Source: Verrucomicrobiota bacterium (lineage in GTDB: Bacteria; Verrucomicrobiota; Verrucomicrobiia; Chthoniobacterales; Terrimicrobiaceae). From it: DNA of 41,689 nt. Below are positions 17,291-25,244 of the stretch, in pieces (positions within the stretch are counted from its first letter, which is position 1; the number at the start of each line of letters is the position of its first letter). The DNA lies in NCBI GenBank assembly GCA_026398275.1, contig JAPLTF010000071.1:1-41689 (forward strand). Reading direction: 5' to 3'. The position numbers were made by a program, and so were the translations under genes. A model generated the notes under the pieces. That model was not told the DNA's origin. It was given only the letters and a program-made list of their open reading frames with translations, and did no database searches.

Positions 17291-17992
17291 ATGCGTTTAA
17301 TGGTTTGCCCCAGAACAAAGGTGCCGGATTATGTTGAGGCGCCGGTGACTCACTTCGTGAGCCTGATCGACCCGGACGAGATCAACACGTTTCTGCAGCC
17401 GCCCCGCCAGACGCGCCAGAGGCTTCAGCTGGTTTTCCACGATCTCGACGACATCGAGATGACCCTGCCGCGCTACGCAAAATACTCCGCTCCGACCGAA
17501 AAGCATGTCCAGTCGCTCGTGGAATTCGGCCGGAGCATGGCTCCCCTCAACGACTGGGGGCTGCTGACCCACTGCGAGGCGGGCATCAGCCGTTCCTCTG
17601 CCGCCGCGATCACGCTGCTCGTCTCCGCCGGTTATCCCCCGCAAGTGGCTTTTGGGCTCGTGCGCAAAGTCTGTCCAATGATGCTTCCGAACCGCAGGAT
17701 TCTGCGGATCGCCGACGGATTGCTCGACACGGGAGGCCGGCTCCACACGATGGCGCAAATCTATCGCAGGAAGGCTTTCCAGAGGGCCGGATACGAGGAT
17801 CCGACCAACGTGCTTCTTGCGGAGGCGAAGGCCGGAAAAGCCAAACCCAAAAGTCTCTTTGACAGGATTTTCGGCTTCCTTTCCCCCGGGTGGAGGGCGC
17901 GGATCGGCACTGGGGCCACAATGCGCGGAGTGGACCTCCAGCAGGCGGCCAGGGACCGGACGACCGCCCGCAGAAAAAATTTCCAATACTGA
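17291..17992 (+). CDS. Protein tyrosine / dual-specificity phosphatase-like protein
   Basis: A 233-residue soluble protein with the Cys-based phosphatase signature HCEAGISRSSA (Cys95), matching HCxxGxxRS. Upstream, FHDLDDIEM around residues 49-57 may supply the general acid loop. Similar small phosphatases occur in many bacteria with uncharted substrates. The C-terminal ~60 residues are basic and of unclear role. It lies 77 bases after the hybrid kinase on the same strand and is convergent with gnd. The start ATG sits in a short hairpin (ATGGCT/AGCCAT at about 17272-17293); a second ATG is at 17300. Confidence 0.75.
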   Translation: MRLMVCPRTKVPDYVEAPVTHFVSLIDPDEINTFLQPPRQTRQRLQLVFHDLDDIEMTLPRYAKYSAPTEKHVQSLVEFGRSMAPLNDWGLLTHCEAGISRSSAAAITLLVSAGYPPQVAFGLVRKVCPMMLPNRRILRIADGLLDTGGRLHTMAQIYRRKAFQRAGYEDPTNVLLAEAKAGKAKPKSLFDRIFGFLSPGWRARIGTGATMRGVDLQQAARDRTTARRKNFQY

Positions 17993-18002
17993 ACGGCTCC
18001 GC

Positions 18003-19421
18003 TCAGCCGAACCACTCGGTGTGGAAGAACTCTCCGGCCGGCTTGTCGGTCCGCTCGTAGGTGTGCGCCCCGAAGTAGTCCCGCTGCGCCTGCAGCAGGT
18101 TCGCGGGCAGTCTCGCAGAACGGCAGCTGTCGTAATAGGACAGCGCCGCGCTGAACGCCGGCGCAGCAACCCCATACTCGATCGCCGTCTGCACCGCCGT
18201 CCGCCAGTTGGACTGGGACTTCGCGATCATGTCCCGGAAATACGGATCCAGGATCAGATTTTTCAATGACGGGTTGCTCCGGTAGGCCTCGGTGATCCGG
18301 TTGAGGAAGCGTGCGCGGATGATGCAGCCTCCGCGCCAGATCGAGGAGATGTCTCCGAAGTTGAGGCTCCATCCATAAAGTTCGGAGGCAGCGCCAAGCT
18401 GAACAAACCCCTGGGCGTAGCTGATGATTTTGCTGGCGTAGAGCGCGTCCCGCACCGCGTTGACGAGCGCCTGCCTGTCCCCGCTCCAGTTTTTTGGCTC
18501 CGGGGCCGGCAGCACACCCGCCGCCTCCACGCGCTCGGCTTTCATCGAACTCAGGATCCGCGCCTCGACCGCGCTGCCGATGACCGAGAGCGGAACGCCC
18601 ATCTCGACCGCATGGCCGACCGTCCACTTGCCGGTGCCCTTCTGCCCCGCTTTGTCGAGGATGACATCCACCAGCGGCTTGCCGGTCAGGGCGTCTTTGC
18701 GCCCGAAAATATTGGCGGTGATATCGATCAAAAACGAATCGAGGTCGCCATGGTTCCACTCGGAAAATATCGCGGCGAACTCCTCCGCCGTCGGGGCGAC
18801 AGTGGCCTGGAGAATCGCGTAGGCCTCGCAGATCAGCTGCATGTCGCCGTATTCGATGCCGTTGTGAACCATCTTCACGTAGTGCCCTGCCCCGTCGGTC
18901 CCCATGTGGCGGCAGCAGGGCTCCCCCTCGGCCACCGCGGCGATCTTCGTGTAGATCGGCTCCAGCACCTTCCAGCCCTCGGCCGATCCTCCGGGCATGA
19001 TCGACGGGCCTTTCAACGCCCCCTCCTCCCCGCCGGATACCCCGACGCCAAAAAAATGTATGCCCTGCTCGCGGAGTGATTTCTCCCGCCTCTGGGTGTC
19101 GGTCCAGAGCGAATTTCCGCCATCAATGATGATGTCGCCGGCCTCGAGGAGCGGGACCAGCTGCGCGATCACGGCATCCACGGGCGCACCGGCTTTCACC
19201 ATGATCTGGACTTTCCGCGGACGGTCCAGCGCCCCCACAAACTCCTCCAGCGTCCGGCAGGGAACGATATTTTTCCCCTTCGCCCGGTTCTCCGCGAACT
19301 TGTCGGTCACGGCGGTTGTCCGGTTGTAAACGGCGACGCGGAATCCTTTGGACTCCATATTGAGGACGAGGTTTTCGCCCATCACGGCGAGGCCGATCAG
19401 ACCGATGTTGGATTTGCTCAT
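18003..19421 (-). CDS. gnd: 6-phosphogluconate dehydrogenase, decarboxylating
   Basis: Oxidises 6-phosphogluconate to ribulose 5-phosphate and CO2 with NADP+ in the oxidative pentose phosphate pathway (cytoplasm). The product is 472 residues, the normal length. Key elements are the Rossmann start IGLIGLAVMGENLVLNM, GAPVDAVI, IIDGGNSLW, GVGVSGGEEGALKGPSIMPGG, the catalytic region YVKMVHNGIEYGDMQLI and KGTGKWTV. Genes on both sides lie on the opposite strand, so it is monocistronic. Confidence 0.97.
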   Translation of the reverse strand: MSKSNIGLIGLAVMGENLVLNMESKGFRVAVYNRTTAVTDKFAENRAKGKNIVPCRTLEEFVGALDRPRKVQIMVKAGAPVDAVIAQLVPLLEAGDIIIDGGNSLWTDTQRREKSLREQGIHFFGVGVSGGEEGALKGPSIMPGGSAEGWKVLEPIYTKIAAVAEGEPCCRHMGTDGAGHYVKMVHNGIEYGDMQLICEAYAILQATVAPTAEEFAAIFSEWNHGDLDSFLIDITANIFGRKDALTGKPLVDVILDKAGQKGTGKWTVGHAVEMGVPLSVIGSAVEARILSSMKAERVEAAGVLPAPEPKNWSGDRQALVNAVRDALYASKIISYAQGFVQLGAASELYGWSLNFGDISSIWRGGCIIRARFLNRITEAYRSNPSLKNLILDPYFRDMIAKSQSNWRTAVQTAIEYGVAAPAFSAALSYYDSCRSARLPANLLQAQRDYFGAHTYERTDKPAGEFFHTEWFG

Positions 19422-19509
19422 GGATTTTTATGGTTTTACGGTGGCAGGCGGGGCATCGTATTCCTGCGCTCGCGGGTCTTGCAATCGTGTTCTTTCCGTT
19501 CCCTTTTCC

Positions 19510-20073
19510 ATGAATCTTCCGAACAAACTCACCGTCTCGCGATTGTGGCTCACCGCGGTTTTCGTGATCTGTTTTGTCGTGGAAATCCCGGGCCGCTTCT
19601 CGGTCGCCTTTCTGATCTTCCTCATCGCCACCCTCTCCGACTACCTCGACGGAGTGATCGCGCGAAGGCGCGGGCTCATCACCGATTTCGGCAAGCTCAT
19701 GGATCCGCTCGCTGACAAAATCCTCACCGCCTCCGCATTCATCAGCCTCTGCGCCATCGGAAAATTTCCCGCCTGGGCGGTCATCGTCATCATCAGCCGC
19801 GAGTTTCTGATCACCGGCCTGCGCTCGCTGGCCGCCTCGAAGGGAACCGTCATCCCCGCCGACCGCCTGGGCAAACACAAGACCGCCTGGCAGATGATAA
19901 CGATCATCTACTTCCTGCTCCTGCTCTCGGCGGGCGAATGGACATCCGCGGACTGGACCCGGACCGCCTGGAAGCTCGGGCAATCCGGCCTCATTTCGAT
20001 CACCGTGATCCTCACGGTTTATTCCGGCATCGCCTATCTCTGGAAAAACCGCTCCCTCATCGAGACCGAGTGA
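19510..20073 (+). CDS. pgsA: CDP-diacylglycerol-glycerol-3-phosphate 3-phosphatidyltransferase
   Basis: Makes phosphatidylglycerol phosphate from CDP-diacylglycerol and glycerol 3-phosphate in the inner membrane. The product is 187 residues, the family's usual size, starting MNLPNKLTVSR. The complete CDP-alcohol phosphotransferase motif D-x2-DG-x2-AR-x8-G-x3-D-x3-D is present (SDYLDGVIARRRG through MDPLADK). Four to five hydrophobic helices follow the family layout. The ATG at 19510 is chosen over an in-frame extension that overlaps the gnd 5' end. Confidence 0.93.
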   Translation: MNLPNKLTVSRLWLTAVFVICFVVEIPGRFSVAFLIFLIATLSDYLDGVIARRRGLITDFGKLMDPLADKILTASAFISLCAIGKFPAWAVIVIISREFLITGLRSLAASKGTVIPADRLGKHKTAWQMITIIYFLLLLSAGEWTSADWTRTAWKLGQSGLISITVILTVYSGIAYLWKNRSLIETE

Positions 20074-20132
20074 GCTCGACAATGTACGAAACTTTGATGC
20101 GGCCGCATGAAAGTTTTGCAAACGCAACCGGG

Positions 20133-20158
20133 AGCAGCTCCCGGAGCTGCTTTTCTTG
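20133..20158 (+). terminator. Rho-independent terminator after pgsA
   Basis: AGCAGCT (20133-20139) and AGCTGCT (20145-20151) form a 7-bp stem with a CCCGG loop. The tail TTTCTTGT follows. It lies about 60 bases after the pgsA stop and ends about 40 bases before lpxI. An alternative GGGAG/CTCCC pairing overlaps the stem. Confidence 0.65.
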
Positions 20159-20196
20159 TCAGCAAGTTTTGGAACCGGTATTGATCAGATCCATTG

Positions 20197-21003
20197 ATGG
20201 CCATTGATTCTCTTTTTCTGATAGCCGGCAACGGTGACTATCCCCGTTTGGTGATCGAAGCCGCCCGGTCTGCGGGCGTCCGGCGGGTGGTGATGGCCGC
20301 CTTTGACGGGGAGACATTCCCGGAGTCGCTCGCCCTGGCAGACGAGGTCCACCACATGAAGGTCGGGCAGCTCGGGAAGCTTCTCGACGCCGCAAAAAAA
20401 TCCGGGGCCAAAGTGGCGATCATGGCCGGGCAGATCGCGCCGGAGAACCTTTTTGACCTTCGCCCCGACCTCCGCGCCCTCGTGATCCTGGCCCGCCTGA
20501 AAGTGCGGAACGCCGAGACCCTTTTCGGCGCCGTGGCCTCCGAATTGGCGTCAGCGGGCATCGAACTTCTCCCGGCCACGACCTTTCTCGACGAGCAGGT
20601 TGCCGGGAAGGGGCATCTGGCGGGGCCTCGACTCAAGCCGCGGCACCTTGCGGACCTGGAGTTCGGATTCCGGATCGCAAAGGACTCCAGCCGGCTCGAT
20701 ATCGGGCAGACGGTCGTGGTAAAAAACGGAACTGTGCTGGCGGTCGAAGCCTTCGAGGGCACCAATGAAGCGATCCGCCGCGGGGGGAAACTCGCCCGGA
20801 GCGGAGCGATCGTAGTGAAGGTTTCGAAGCCCGGCCAGGACATGCGGTTCGATGTTCCCGTTGTCGGCACAAGGACTCTGGAGACGGCGGCGGAAGCAAA
20901 AATTCTCGCGATCGGCGTGGAGGCCGGAGCGACATTGCTTTTGGACCGCGAAAAGGTCGCCAAGGCGGCAGACACCCTCTCCATCACGATTTACGGACTA
21001 TGA
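20197..21003 (+). CDS. lpxI: UDP-2,3-diacylglucosamine pyrophosphatase LpxI
   Basis: Hydrolyses UDP-2,3-diacylglucosamine to lipid X and UMP in lipid A synthesis; LpxI replaces LpxH in many non-gamma-proteobacteria. The product is 268 residues. It carries the LpxI N-terminal signature LIAGNGDYPRLVIEAARSAG, MAGQIAPENLF, FLDEQVAGKGHLAG and the C-terminal domain with VVVKNGTVLAVEAFEGTNEA. An upstream TTG abuts the ATG, which is preferred. It is first in a lipid A gene set with the oxidoreductase and lpxB. Confidence 0.93.
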   Translation: MAIDSLFLIAGNGDYPRLVIEAARSAGVRRVVMAAFDGETFPESLALADEVHHMKVGQLGKLLDAAKKSGAKVAIMAGQIAPENLFDLRPDLRALVILARLKVRNAETLFGAVASELASAGIELLPATTFLDEQVAGKGHLAGPRLKPRHLADLEFGFRIAKDSSRLDIGQTVVVKNGTVLAVEAFEGTNEAIRRGGKLARSGAIVVKVSKPGQDMRFDVPVVGTRTLETAAEAKILAIGVEAGATLLLDREKVAKAADTLSITIYGL

Positions 21004-21017
21004 AAAAACCAACGTGG

Positions 21018-21072
21018 AGCAGGCGTCCCGCCTGCTACTCACCTGACATACGGGCAACCGGGACGGTCGCCC
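21018..21072. repeat. REP-like paired palindromes between lpxI and the oxidoreductase
   Basis: A perfect hairpin AGCAGGCG-TCC-CGCCTGCT at 21018-21036 is followed about 15 bases later by a second hairpin, GGGC-A-ACCG-GGA-CGGT-C-GCCC at 21052-21072 (one mismatched pair). Two linked GC-rich palindromes in the ~80-base intergenic gap fit a REP/BIME-type element. The first could also attenuate transcription but has no T-run. Confidence 0.6.
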
Positions 21073-21082
21073 CACATCCTTT

Positions 21083-22120
21083 ATGAAAAACATCAAAACA
21101 GGCGTCGTGGGAGTGGGGCACATGGGGATCAATCACGCGCGAATCTACAGCGAGCTCGAGGGATCCACGCTCGCCGCGGTCTACGATTCCAACAGCTCGA
21201 CGGCGCATTCGGTGGCGGCAAAATACCACACCAAAGCCACGACTTCGCTGGAGGAATTCGCTTCGCTGGTTGACGCCGCCACGATTTGCACGCCAACGGT
21301 CACCCACTACGAGATCGGGAAAATTCTTCTCTCAAAGGGCAGGCACCTCCTCATCGAAAAGCCCATTGCCGACACGCCCGCGCATGCGAGGGAGCTCTCC
21401 GAACTCGCCGCCTCGAACGGCTGCGTGCTCCAGGTTGGCCACATCGAGCGCTTCAACCCGGTCCTTCACGCGCTCGAATCCCAACTCCAAAACCCGAGGT
21501 TTCTCGAGGTCACCCGCCTCTCGCCGTATCCGAACCGCAGCACCGATATCGGAGTCGTCCTCGACCTGATGATCCACGACATCGAGATCATCCTGCATCT
21601 TGTCCGATCCCCGGTCACCGGCATCGACCCTGTCGGCATCTCGGTCCTCGGCCGCGGCGAGGACATCGCCAATGTCCGCTTCCACTTCGAAAATGGCTGC
21701 GTTGCGAACCTCACCGCCAGCCGCATCAGCCAGGACCGGGTGCGGAAAATCCGGGTGTTCCAGGAAAATGCCTACCTCTCGCTCGATTACAAAAACCAAT
21801 CCGGCTACCTCCTGCGGCTCGCCCGCGATGACGAGAAGGCCAGCTCCGGAATCGGAAAACTCATCGGTCTCGCCACGGATTCCAAAATTGTCACCGACTT
21901 CAGCGGGCACCGGATCGTGCGCGAACCGGTGGAAGTCGAGGCGGGCGAGCCTCTCCGCATCGAATTGGAGTCCTTTGTCCAGTGCGCGCGAAACGGGCTC
22001 AAACCCCGCGTGACCGGGCAGGCCGCCGCGGACGCCCTTGACATCGCGCTCGAAATCACCCGCCGGATCGAGGAGGCCGACCCGCGCAAGACGCGCACGG
22101 GAGGGCGAACCTCCGTGTGA
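21083..22120 (+). CDS. Gfo/Idh/MocA family NAD(P)-dependent oxidoreductase in the lipid A cluster
   Basis: A 345-residue two-domain dehydrogenase. The N-terminal Rossmann domain has VGVGHMGINHARIYSEL; EKPIADTPAHA carries the catalytic Lys of the family, and QVGHIERFNP follows. The C-terminal alpha/beta domain contains DLMIHDIEIILHLV with the conserved His-Asp. Enzymes of this type between lipid A genes include GnnA, which oxidises UDP-GlcNAc at C3 on the way to diamino lipid A. The partner aminotransferase GnnB is not in this window, so that role is only a possibility. The last residues and stop codon come from an inserted palindromic repeat. Confidence 0.85.
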   Translation: MKNIKTGVVGVGHMGINHARIYSELEGSTLAAVYDSNSSTAHSVAAKYHTKATTSLEEFASLVDAATICTPTVTHYEIGKILLSKGRHLLIEKPIADTPAHARELSELAASNGCVLQVGHIERFNPVLHALESQLQNPRFLEVTRLSPYPNRSTDIGVVLDLMIHDIEIILHLVRSPVTGIDPVGISVLGRGEDIANVRFHFENGCVANLTASRISQDRVRKIRVFQENAYLSLDYKNQSGYLLRLARDDEKASSGIGKLIGLATDSKIVTDFSGHRIVREPVEVEAGEPLRIELESFVQCARNGLKPRVTGQAAADALDIALEITRRIEEADPRKTRTGGRTSV

Positions 22121-22158
22121 GCCCAAATATTTCGGCCCGGACGGAGCCTCGCCCTCCC
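22099..22158. repeat. REP-like palindrome spanning the oxidoreductase stop and lpxB start
   Basis: GGGAGGGCGA at 22099-22108 is the exact inverted copy of TCGCCCTCCC at 22149-22158, and inner segments (CTCCGT and ACGGAG; GAGCCC and GGCCC) pair further with mismatches. The 60-base element contains the stop of the oxidoreductase and the GTG start of lpxB, which overlap as GTGA (22117-22120). Confidence 0.7.
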
Positions 22159-23361
22159 AGGGCAGAGACATGCGCCCACGCGTGTGGAGGCCGTGCCACC
22201 GCCGATGCTCTCACATTCTGGTTTGTCGCCGGGGAGGAGAGCGGGGACGCGCGTGCCGCAGAAATCATGCGCGCATTGCACGGAATGCGCCCGGATCTCC
22301 GCTTTCTTGGGGCCGGAGGCGCGCAGATGCAGGCGCTCGCGGACCGGCCGTTTGACAACTGGACCGCCCGTGCGGCCGTGCTCGGGCTCTGGGACGTGCT
22401 CCGGCACTACGGATATTTCAAAGCCAAATTCCGGCAGATGCTGGCGGACATCCGGGAAACAAATCCGCTGGCCGTGGTGCTGGTGGACTACCCGGGATTC
22501 AACCTGCGTCTCGCCAAGGCGCTCCGGAAGTCCGGCTACAAAGGGAAAATCCTTTATTACATCAGCCCGCAGGTCTGGGCCTGGAATCGCGGCCGCATTC
22601 CCAAAATGGCCCGGATCCTGGATCTGATGATCTGCGTATTCCCGTTCGAGGCTCCGATGTATGAGGCGAGCGGACTCCACACCGTCTTCGTCGGGCATCC
22701 GCTTCTCGAGGCTCTCGAGCAAGAAAAAACTCCCACTGCCCGCGAGCCCGGCCTCGTGGGATTCTTTCCCGGAAGCCGCGAGCGCGAGGTCCGGAAAATT
22801 TTTCCCGTGATGATCGACGCCGCAGTAATCATCCGCAGGGAATATCCCGCCGCCCGGTTCGAGGCGGCGGCCGCCAGCGAGGCCCATGCGGCAAAGATGC
22901 GTGCGATGGCCCCGGAGATTGTCGTCCACACGGGGACCGCTCATTCCCTGATGCAGCGGGCTTCGGCGGGAGTGGTCTGCTCCGGGACCGCCACGCTCGA
23001 AGCCGCCTTCTTCGGACTCCCGTATTGCCTGGTCTACAAGATCGCCTGGCTCACCTACGAAATTGGAAGGCGACTGGTCGACGTGGACGCGCTCGGAATC
23101 GTCAACATCCTGAACAACTACCGCCGGAACCCTCCGCCGGACCCCCGCCTGCCGGCGAAGGCCGCTCCCCATATCATCCGCGAATTTATCCAAGACGATG
23201 CCACCCCCGGGGCGCTGGCCGATGAGGTCCTCCGCCTTCTCCGTGATGCAGGGGCCCGGGCAGCGCTCACCCGGGATCTTCTGGAGATCACCTCGGAACT
23301 CGAGGTGCATGGAGCCTCTCAGCGCGCAGCCTCCGCTTTGATTCAGGCGCTGGGATTGTAG
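22117..23361 (+). CDS. lpxB: Lipid A disaccharide synthase
   Basis: Joins UDP-2,3-diacylglucosamine and lipid X to form the lipid A disaccharide at the inner membrane. The product is 414 residues (typical ~380). Family motifs are FVAGEESGDARAAEIMRAL, FLGAGGAQMQA, VLVDYPGFNLRLAK, YYISPQVWAW, GHPLLEAL, FFPGSREREVRKIFPVM and CSGTATLEAAFFGLPYCLVYK. The only in-frame start before the core is the GTG at 22117, inside the REP-like element, which adds about 30 non-conserved residues. It is coupled by overlap to the oxidoreductase. Confidence 0.93.
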   Translation: MSPNISARTEPRPPRAETCAHACGGRATADALTFWFVAGEESGDARAAEIMRALHGMRPDLRFLGAGGAQMQALADRPFDNWTARAAVLGLWDVLRHYGYFKAKFRQMLADIRETNPLAVVLVDYPGFNLRLAKALRKSGYKGKILYYISPQVWAWNRGRIPKMARILDLMICVFPFEAPMYEASGLHTVFVGHPLLEALEQEKTPTAREPGLVGFFPGSREREVRKIFPVMIDAAVIIRREYPAARFEAAAASEAHAAKMRAMAPEIVVHTGTAHSLMQRASAGVVCSGTATLEAAFFGLPYCLVYKIAWLTYEIGRRLVDVDALGIVNILNNYRRNPPPDPRLPAKAAPHIIREFIQDDATPGALADEVLRLLRDAGARAALTRDLLEITSELEVHGASQRAASALIQALGL

Positions 23362-23368
23362 TTTTCCG

Positions 23369-23824
23369 TCAAGCCCCGAGCTGCTTCTGAACTTCGCTGC
23401 TGAGCGTGCGCCCGTCGATGCGCCCCTCCGCCTTGGCATTGACAATTTTCATGACCGCACCCATCTGCTGGCGTGTTGTCGCGCCGGCCTCGGCGATGGC
23501 CCTGCGCACGAGGGCGGCGACCTCCTCGGCGCTGGGTGCCGCAGGCAGAAACACGGAGAGGATCACCATCTCCGCGCGCTCGTTGTCCGCCATCGCAGGG
23601 CGGCCGCCTTTTTCGAACCCCTCAATCGAGTCCTGCCGCTTTTTGATTTCCTTGCGGACGATAGAGATCGCGTCGGCATCGTCGAGCGCCCCGCCGGCTC
23701 CGTGCTTCTCGATGGCGGAGTTCATGAGCGCGGCCTTGAGCATGCGCAGAACCCCGAGCTTGAGCGTCTCGCGAGCCAGCATGGCCGATTTAATTTCCTG
23801 GTCGATCCGGGCTTGAAAAGTCAT
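23369..23824 (-). CDS. GatB/YqeY domain-containing protein
   Basis: A 151-residue YqeY-like protein. The family resembles the tRNA-binding tail domain of the amidotransferase GatB, but its role is unproven. Visible hallmarks are LKLGVLRMLKAALMNSAIEK, EIKKRQDSIEGFEKGGR, FLPAAPSAEEVAALVRRAI and the C-terminal MGAVMKIVNAKAEGRIDGRTLS. The ATG at 23822-23824 is chosen because family similarity begins there; an upstream in-frame extension is not conserved. It converges with lpxB across 7 bases. Confidence 0.88.
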   Translation of the reverse strand: MTFQARIDQEIKSAMLARETLKLGVLRMLKAALMNSAIEKHGAGGALDDADAISIVRKEIKKRQDSIEGFEKGGRPAMADNERAEMVILSVFLPAAPSAEEVAALVRRAIAEAGATTRQQMGAVMKIVNAKAEGRIDGRTLSSEVQKQLGA

Positions 23825-23930
23825 GGCCACTACCATGTGGCAGATTGGAATCGCGGTCGACTGGAAACTCTGCAGCAGACCGACAAAAATGCCGCCCTGC
23901 CCCACCCCCAAGACATTTTGCATTTCCCGT

Positions 23931-23959
23931 TTGACGCCCCTCCCTGTTTGCTGTTCTAT
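23931..23959 (+). promoter_or_regulatory. Candidate promoter of the tRNA-Arg gene
   Basis: TTGACG (23931-23936) and TTCTAT (23954-23959) are separated by 17 bases. The start would fall near 23966, about 10 bases before the tRNA. The -35 box is strong and the -10 box weak. Confidence 0.45.
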
Positions 23960-23975
23960 TTCCACCCCATCCCAT

Positions 23976-24049
23976 GCAGCCGTAGCTCAATTGGATAGAG
24001 CATCTGACTACGGATCAGAAGGTTGAAAGTTCGAGTCTTTCCGGCTGCA
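23976..24049 (+). tRNA. tRNA-Arg (anticodon ACG)
   Basis: A 74-nt cloverleaf. The acceptor stem GCAGCCG pairs with CGGCTGC and is followed by discriminator A. The D-arm is AGCTCAATTGGATAGAGC; the anticodon stem TCTGA/TCAGA encloses loop CTACGGA with anticodon ACG; the T-arm has loop TTCGAGT. CCA is not encoded. Decodes CGU (and CGC/CGA after A34 deamination). DNA just downstream is decayed, as is common at tRNA integration sites. Confidence 0.95.
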
Positions 24050-24059
24050 CTATCTCTCA

Positions 24060-24439
24060 CAACGAGTTACAACTTCCTCTGGGCACTGACTGGGATTCTC
24101 AGTGCCCAACGAGTGCCCAAAACTGGCCAAACTCACCGGCCTACGCGGGCAATGGGAAACTTCGGCTTGGCCGTTGCCCAGATCCGATCATACTTCCTCA
24201 CCTGTGTCGAAGTCAGGAAAGTAACGAAGCCCCCGGCCAAGTTGCCGGTCCCATGCGGGTGCCGGGGGAGTTGCTCAAAGTGGATCGTTGGAAAAACTGG
24301 ACCTTTGGGTTCAACGCGCTCGGTGCAATACGGGGCGATATGGCCCTGGCGAACGTGTATCTTTTCGCAGTCCGTTTGGCACGGATTCACCATGCTCGCG
24401 CCAGCATGTCATCCGATGACAATCCCGAGGTCACGGCCG
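24060..24439. other. Degenerate DNA between tRNA-Arg and a glycosidase remnant
   Basis: No intact gene is visible. A perfect 9-bp inverted repeat, GGGCACTGA (24081-24089) and TCAGTGCCC (24099-24107), lies about 30 bases after the tRNA, followed by a further GTGCCC copy. Short frames here lack recognisable motifs. They may include the disrupted 5' part of the downstream glycosidase. Confidence 0.5.
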
Positions 24440-25144
24440 ATTTCGGAGAAGATCCTGGATGGGCACAAAGATTCTCCCGCGATTTTGGGTTGGGAATTCG
24501 GGAACGAATACGTGCTCGAGGCCGACCTCCCGGCCGAACAACAGGCGGGCCTCGCGCGATGGTTCCAGCCTGAATTCGGAATGCCGTCAAAACCGGGACC
24601 GAACGACCACCTGACCAGCGCGATGATACGGACAGCCTACAGCGAATTCGCCAAAGCCGTCCGCAAGATCGACGCCGGGCGGCCGATTTTCACGGGTGAT
24701 GCCACCCCTCGCTCATCGGCTGCTGCGCTCGAAAAGACGGGGACCTGGGGTTCCGACACTGCGGATGAATGGATCGCCCAACTCATCAAGAACAACCCCG
24801 ACCCGGTGGATACGCTCTCCATCCACTTTTATCCATTCCATAAAGAAGCCGGAGTCGGCCTCGCCAATAAGCCGTTCGAAGAAACGCTGGACGCCTGCAT
24901 CGAGGCCTCCAAGCGATCCGGAAAACCATTATGGATCGGAGAGTTTGCGGGAGCGGAAACTTCCGATGTGGCACTCCGGCGCAAACAGTTCCAAAAGATC
25001 CTCGACCTCCTCGTGGCCCGTCAGGTCCAGCTTGCCGCCGTGTGGGTCTTCGATTACCCCCAACAACCTTTCATGAACATCGACATCGGAACGGACAATG
25101 AATTCATGCTGGAAGCCATCGCCGAGGCAAACCGGCAGAGGTAG
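24440..25144 (+). pseudogene. 5'-truncated GH5-like glycoside hydrolase (cellulase/mannanase type)
   Basis: The readable part (about 234 codons) is the second half of a GH5-type TIM barrel: DSPAILGWEFGNEY carries the acid/base Glu (codon at 24506), VDTLSIHFYPF the usual His/Tyr strand, and LWIGEFAG the nucleophile Glu (codon at 24941), followed by VWVFDYPQQ. The first barrel strands and any signal peptide are missing. The frame continues upstream to 24023 but with no protein-like sequence and it runs into the tRNA. It is therefore a 5'-truncated remnant. Confidence 0.7.
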
Positions 25145-25244
25145 CTGCCGGCCGAGTTGTCCAGTTCCCTTCAGTCTAATTTCGGCAGCTGAGAGAGAGA
25201 TCAAGGCACACTCTGCCAGCAAGGCGCAAGGTGGACGACGTGGA

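Noticed and set aside
17993-18020. A bidirectional terminator (CGGCT/AGCCG) between the phosphatase and gnd
   Set aside because: A 5-bp stem containing the gnd stop and without a T-run on either strand; not convincing.
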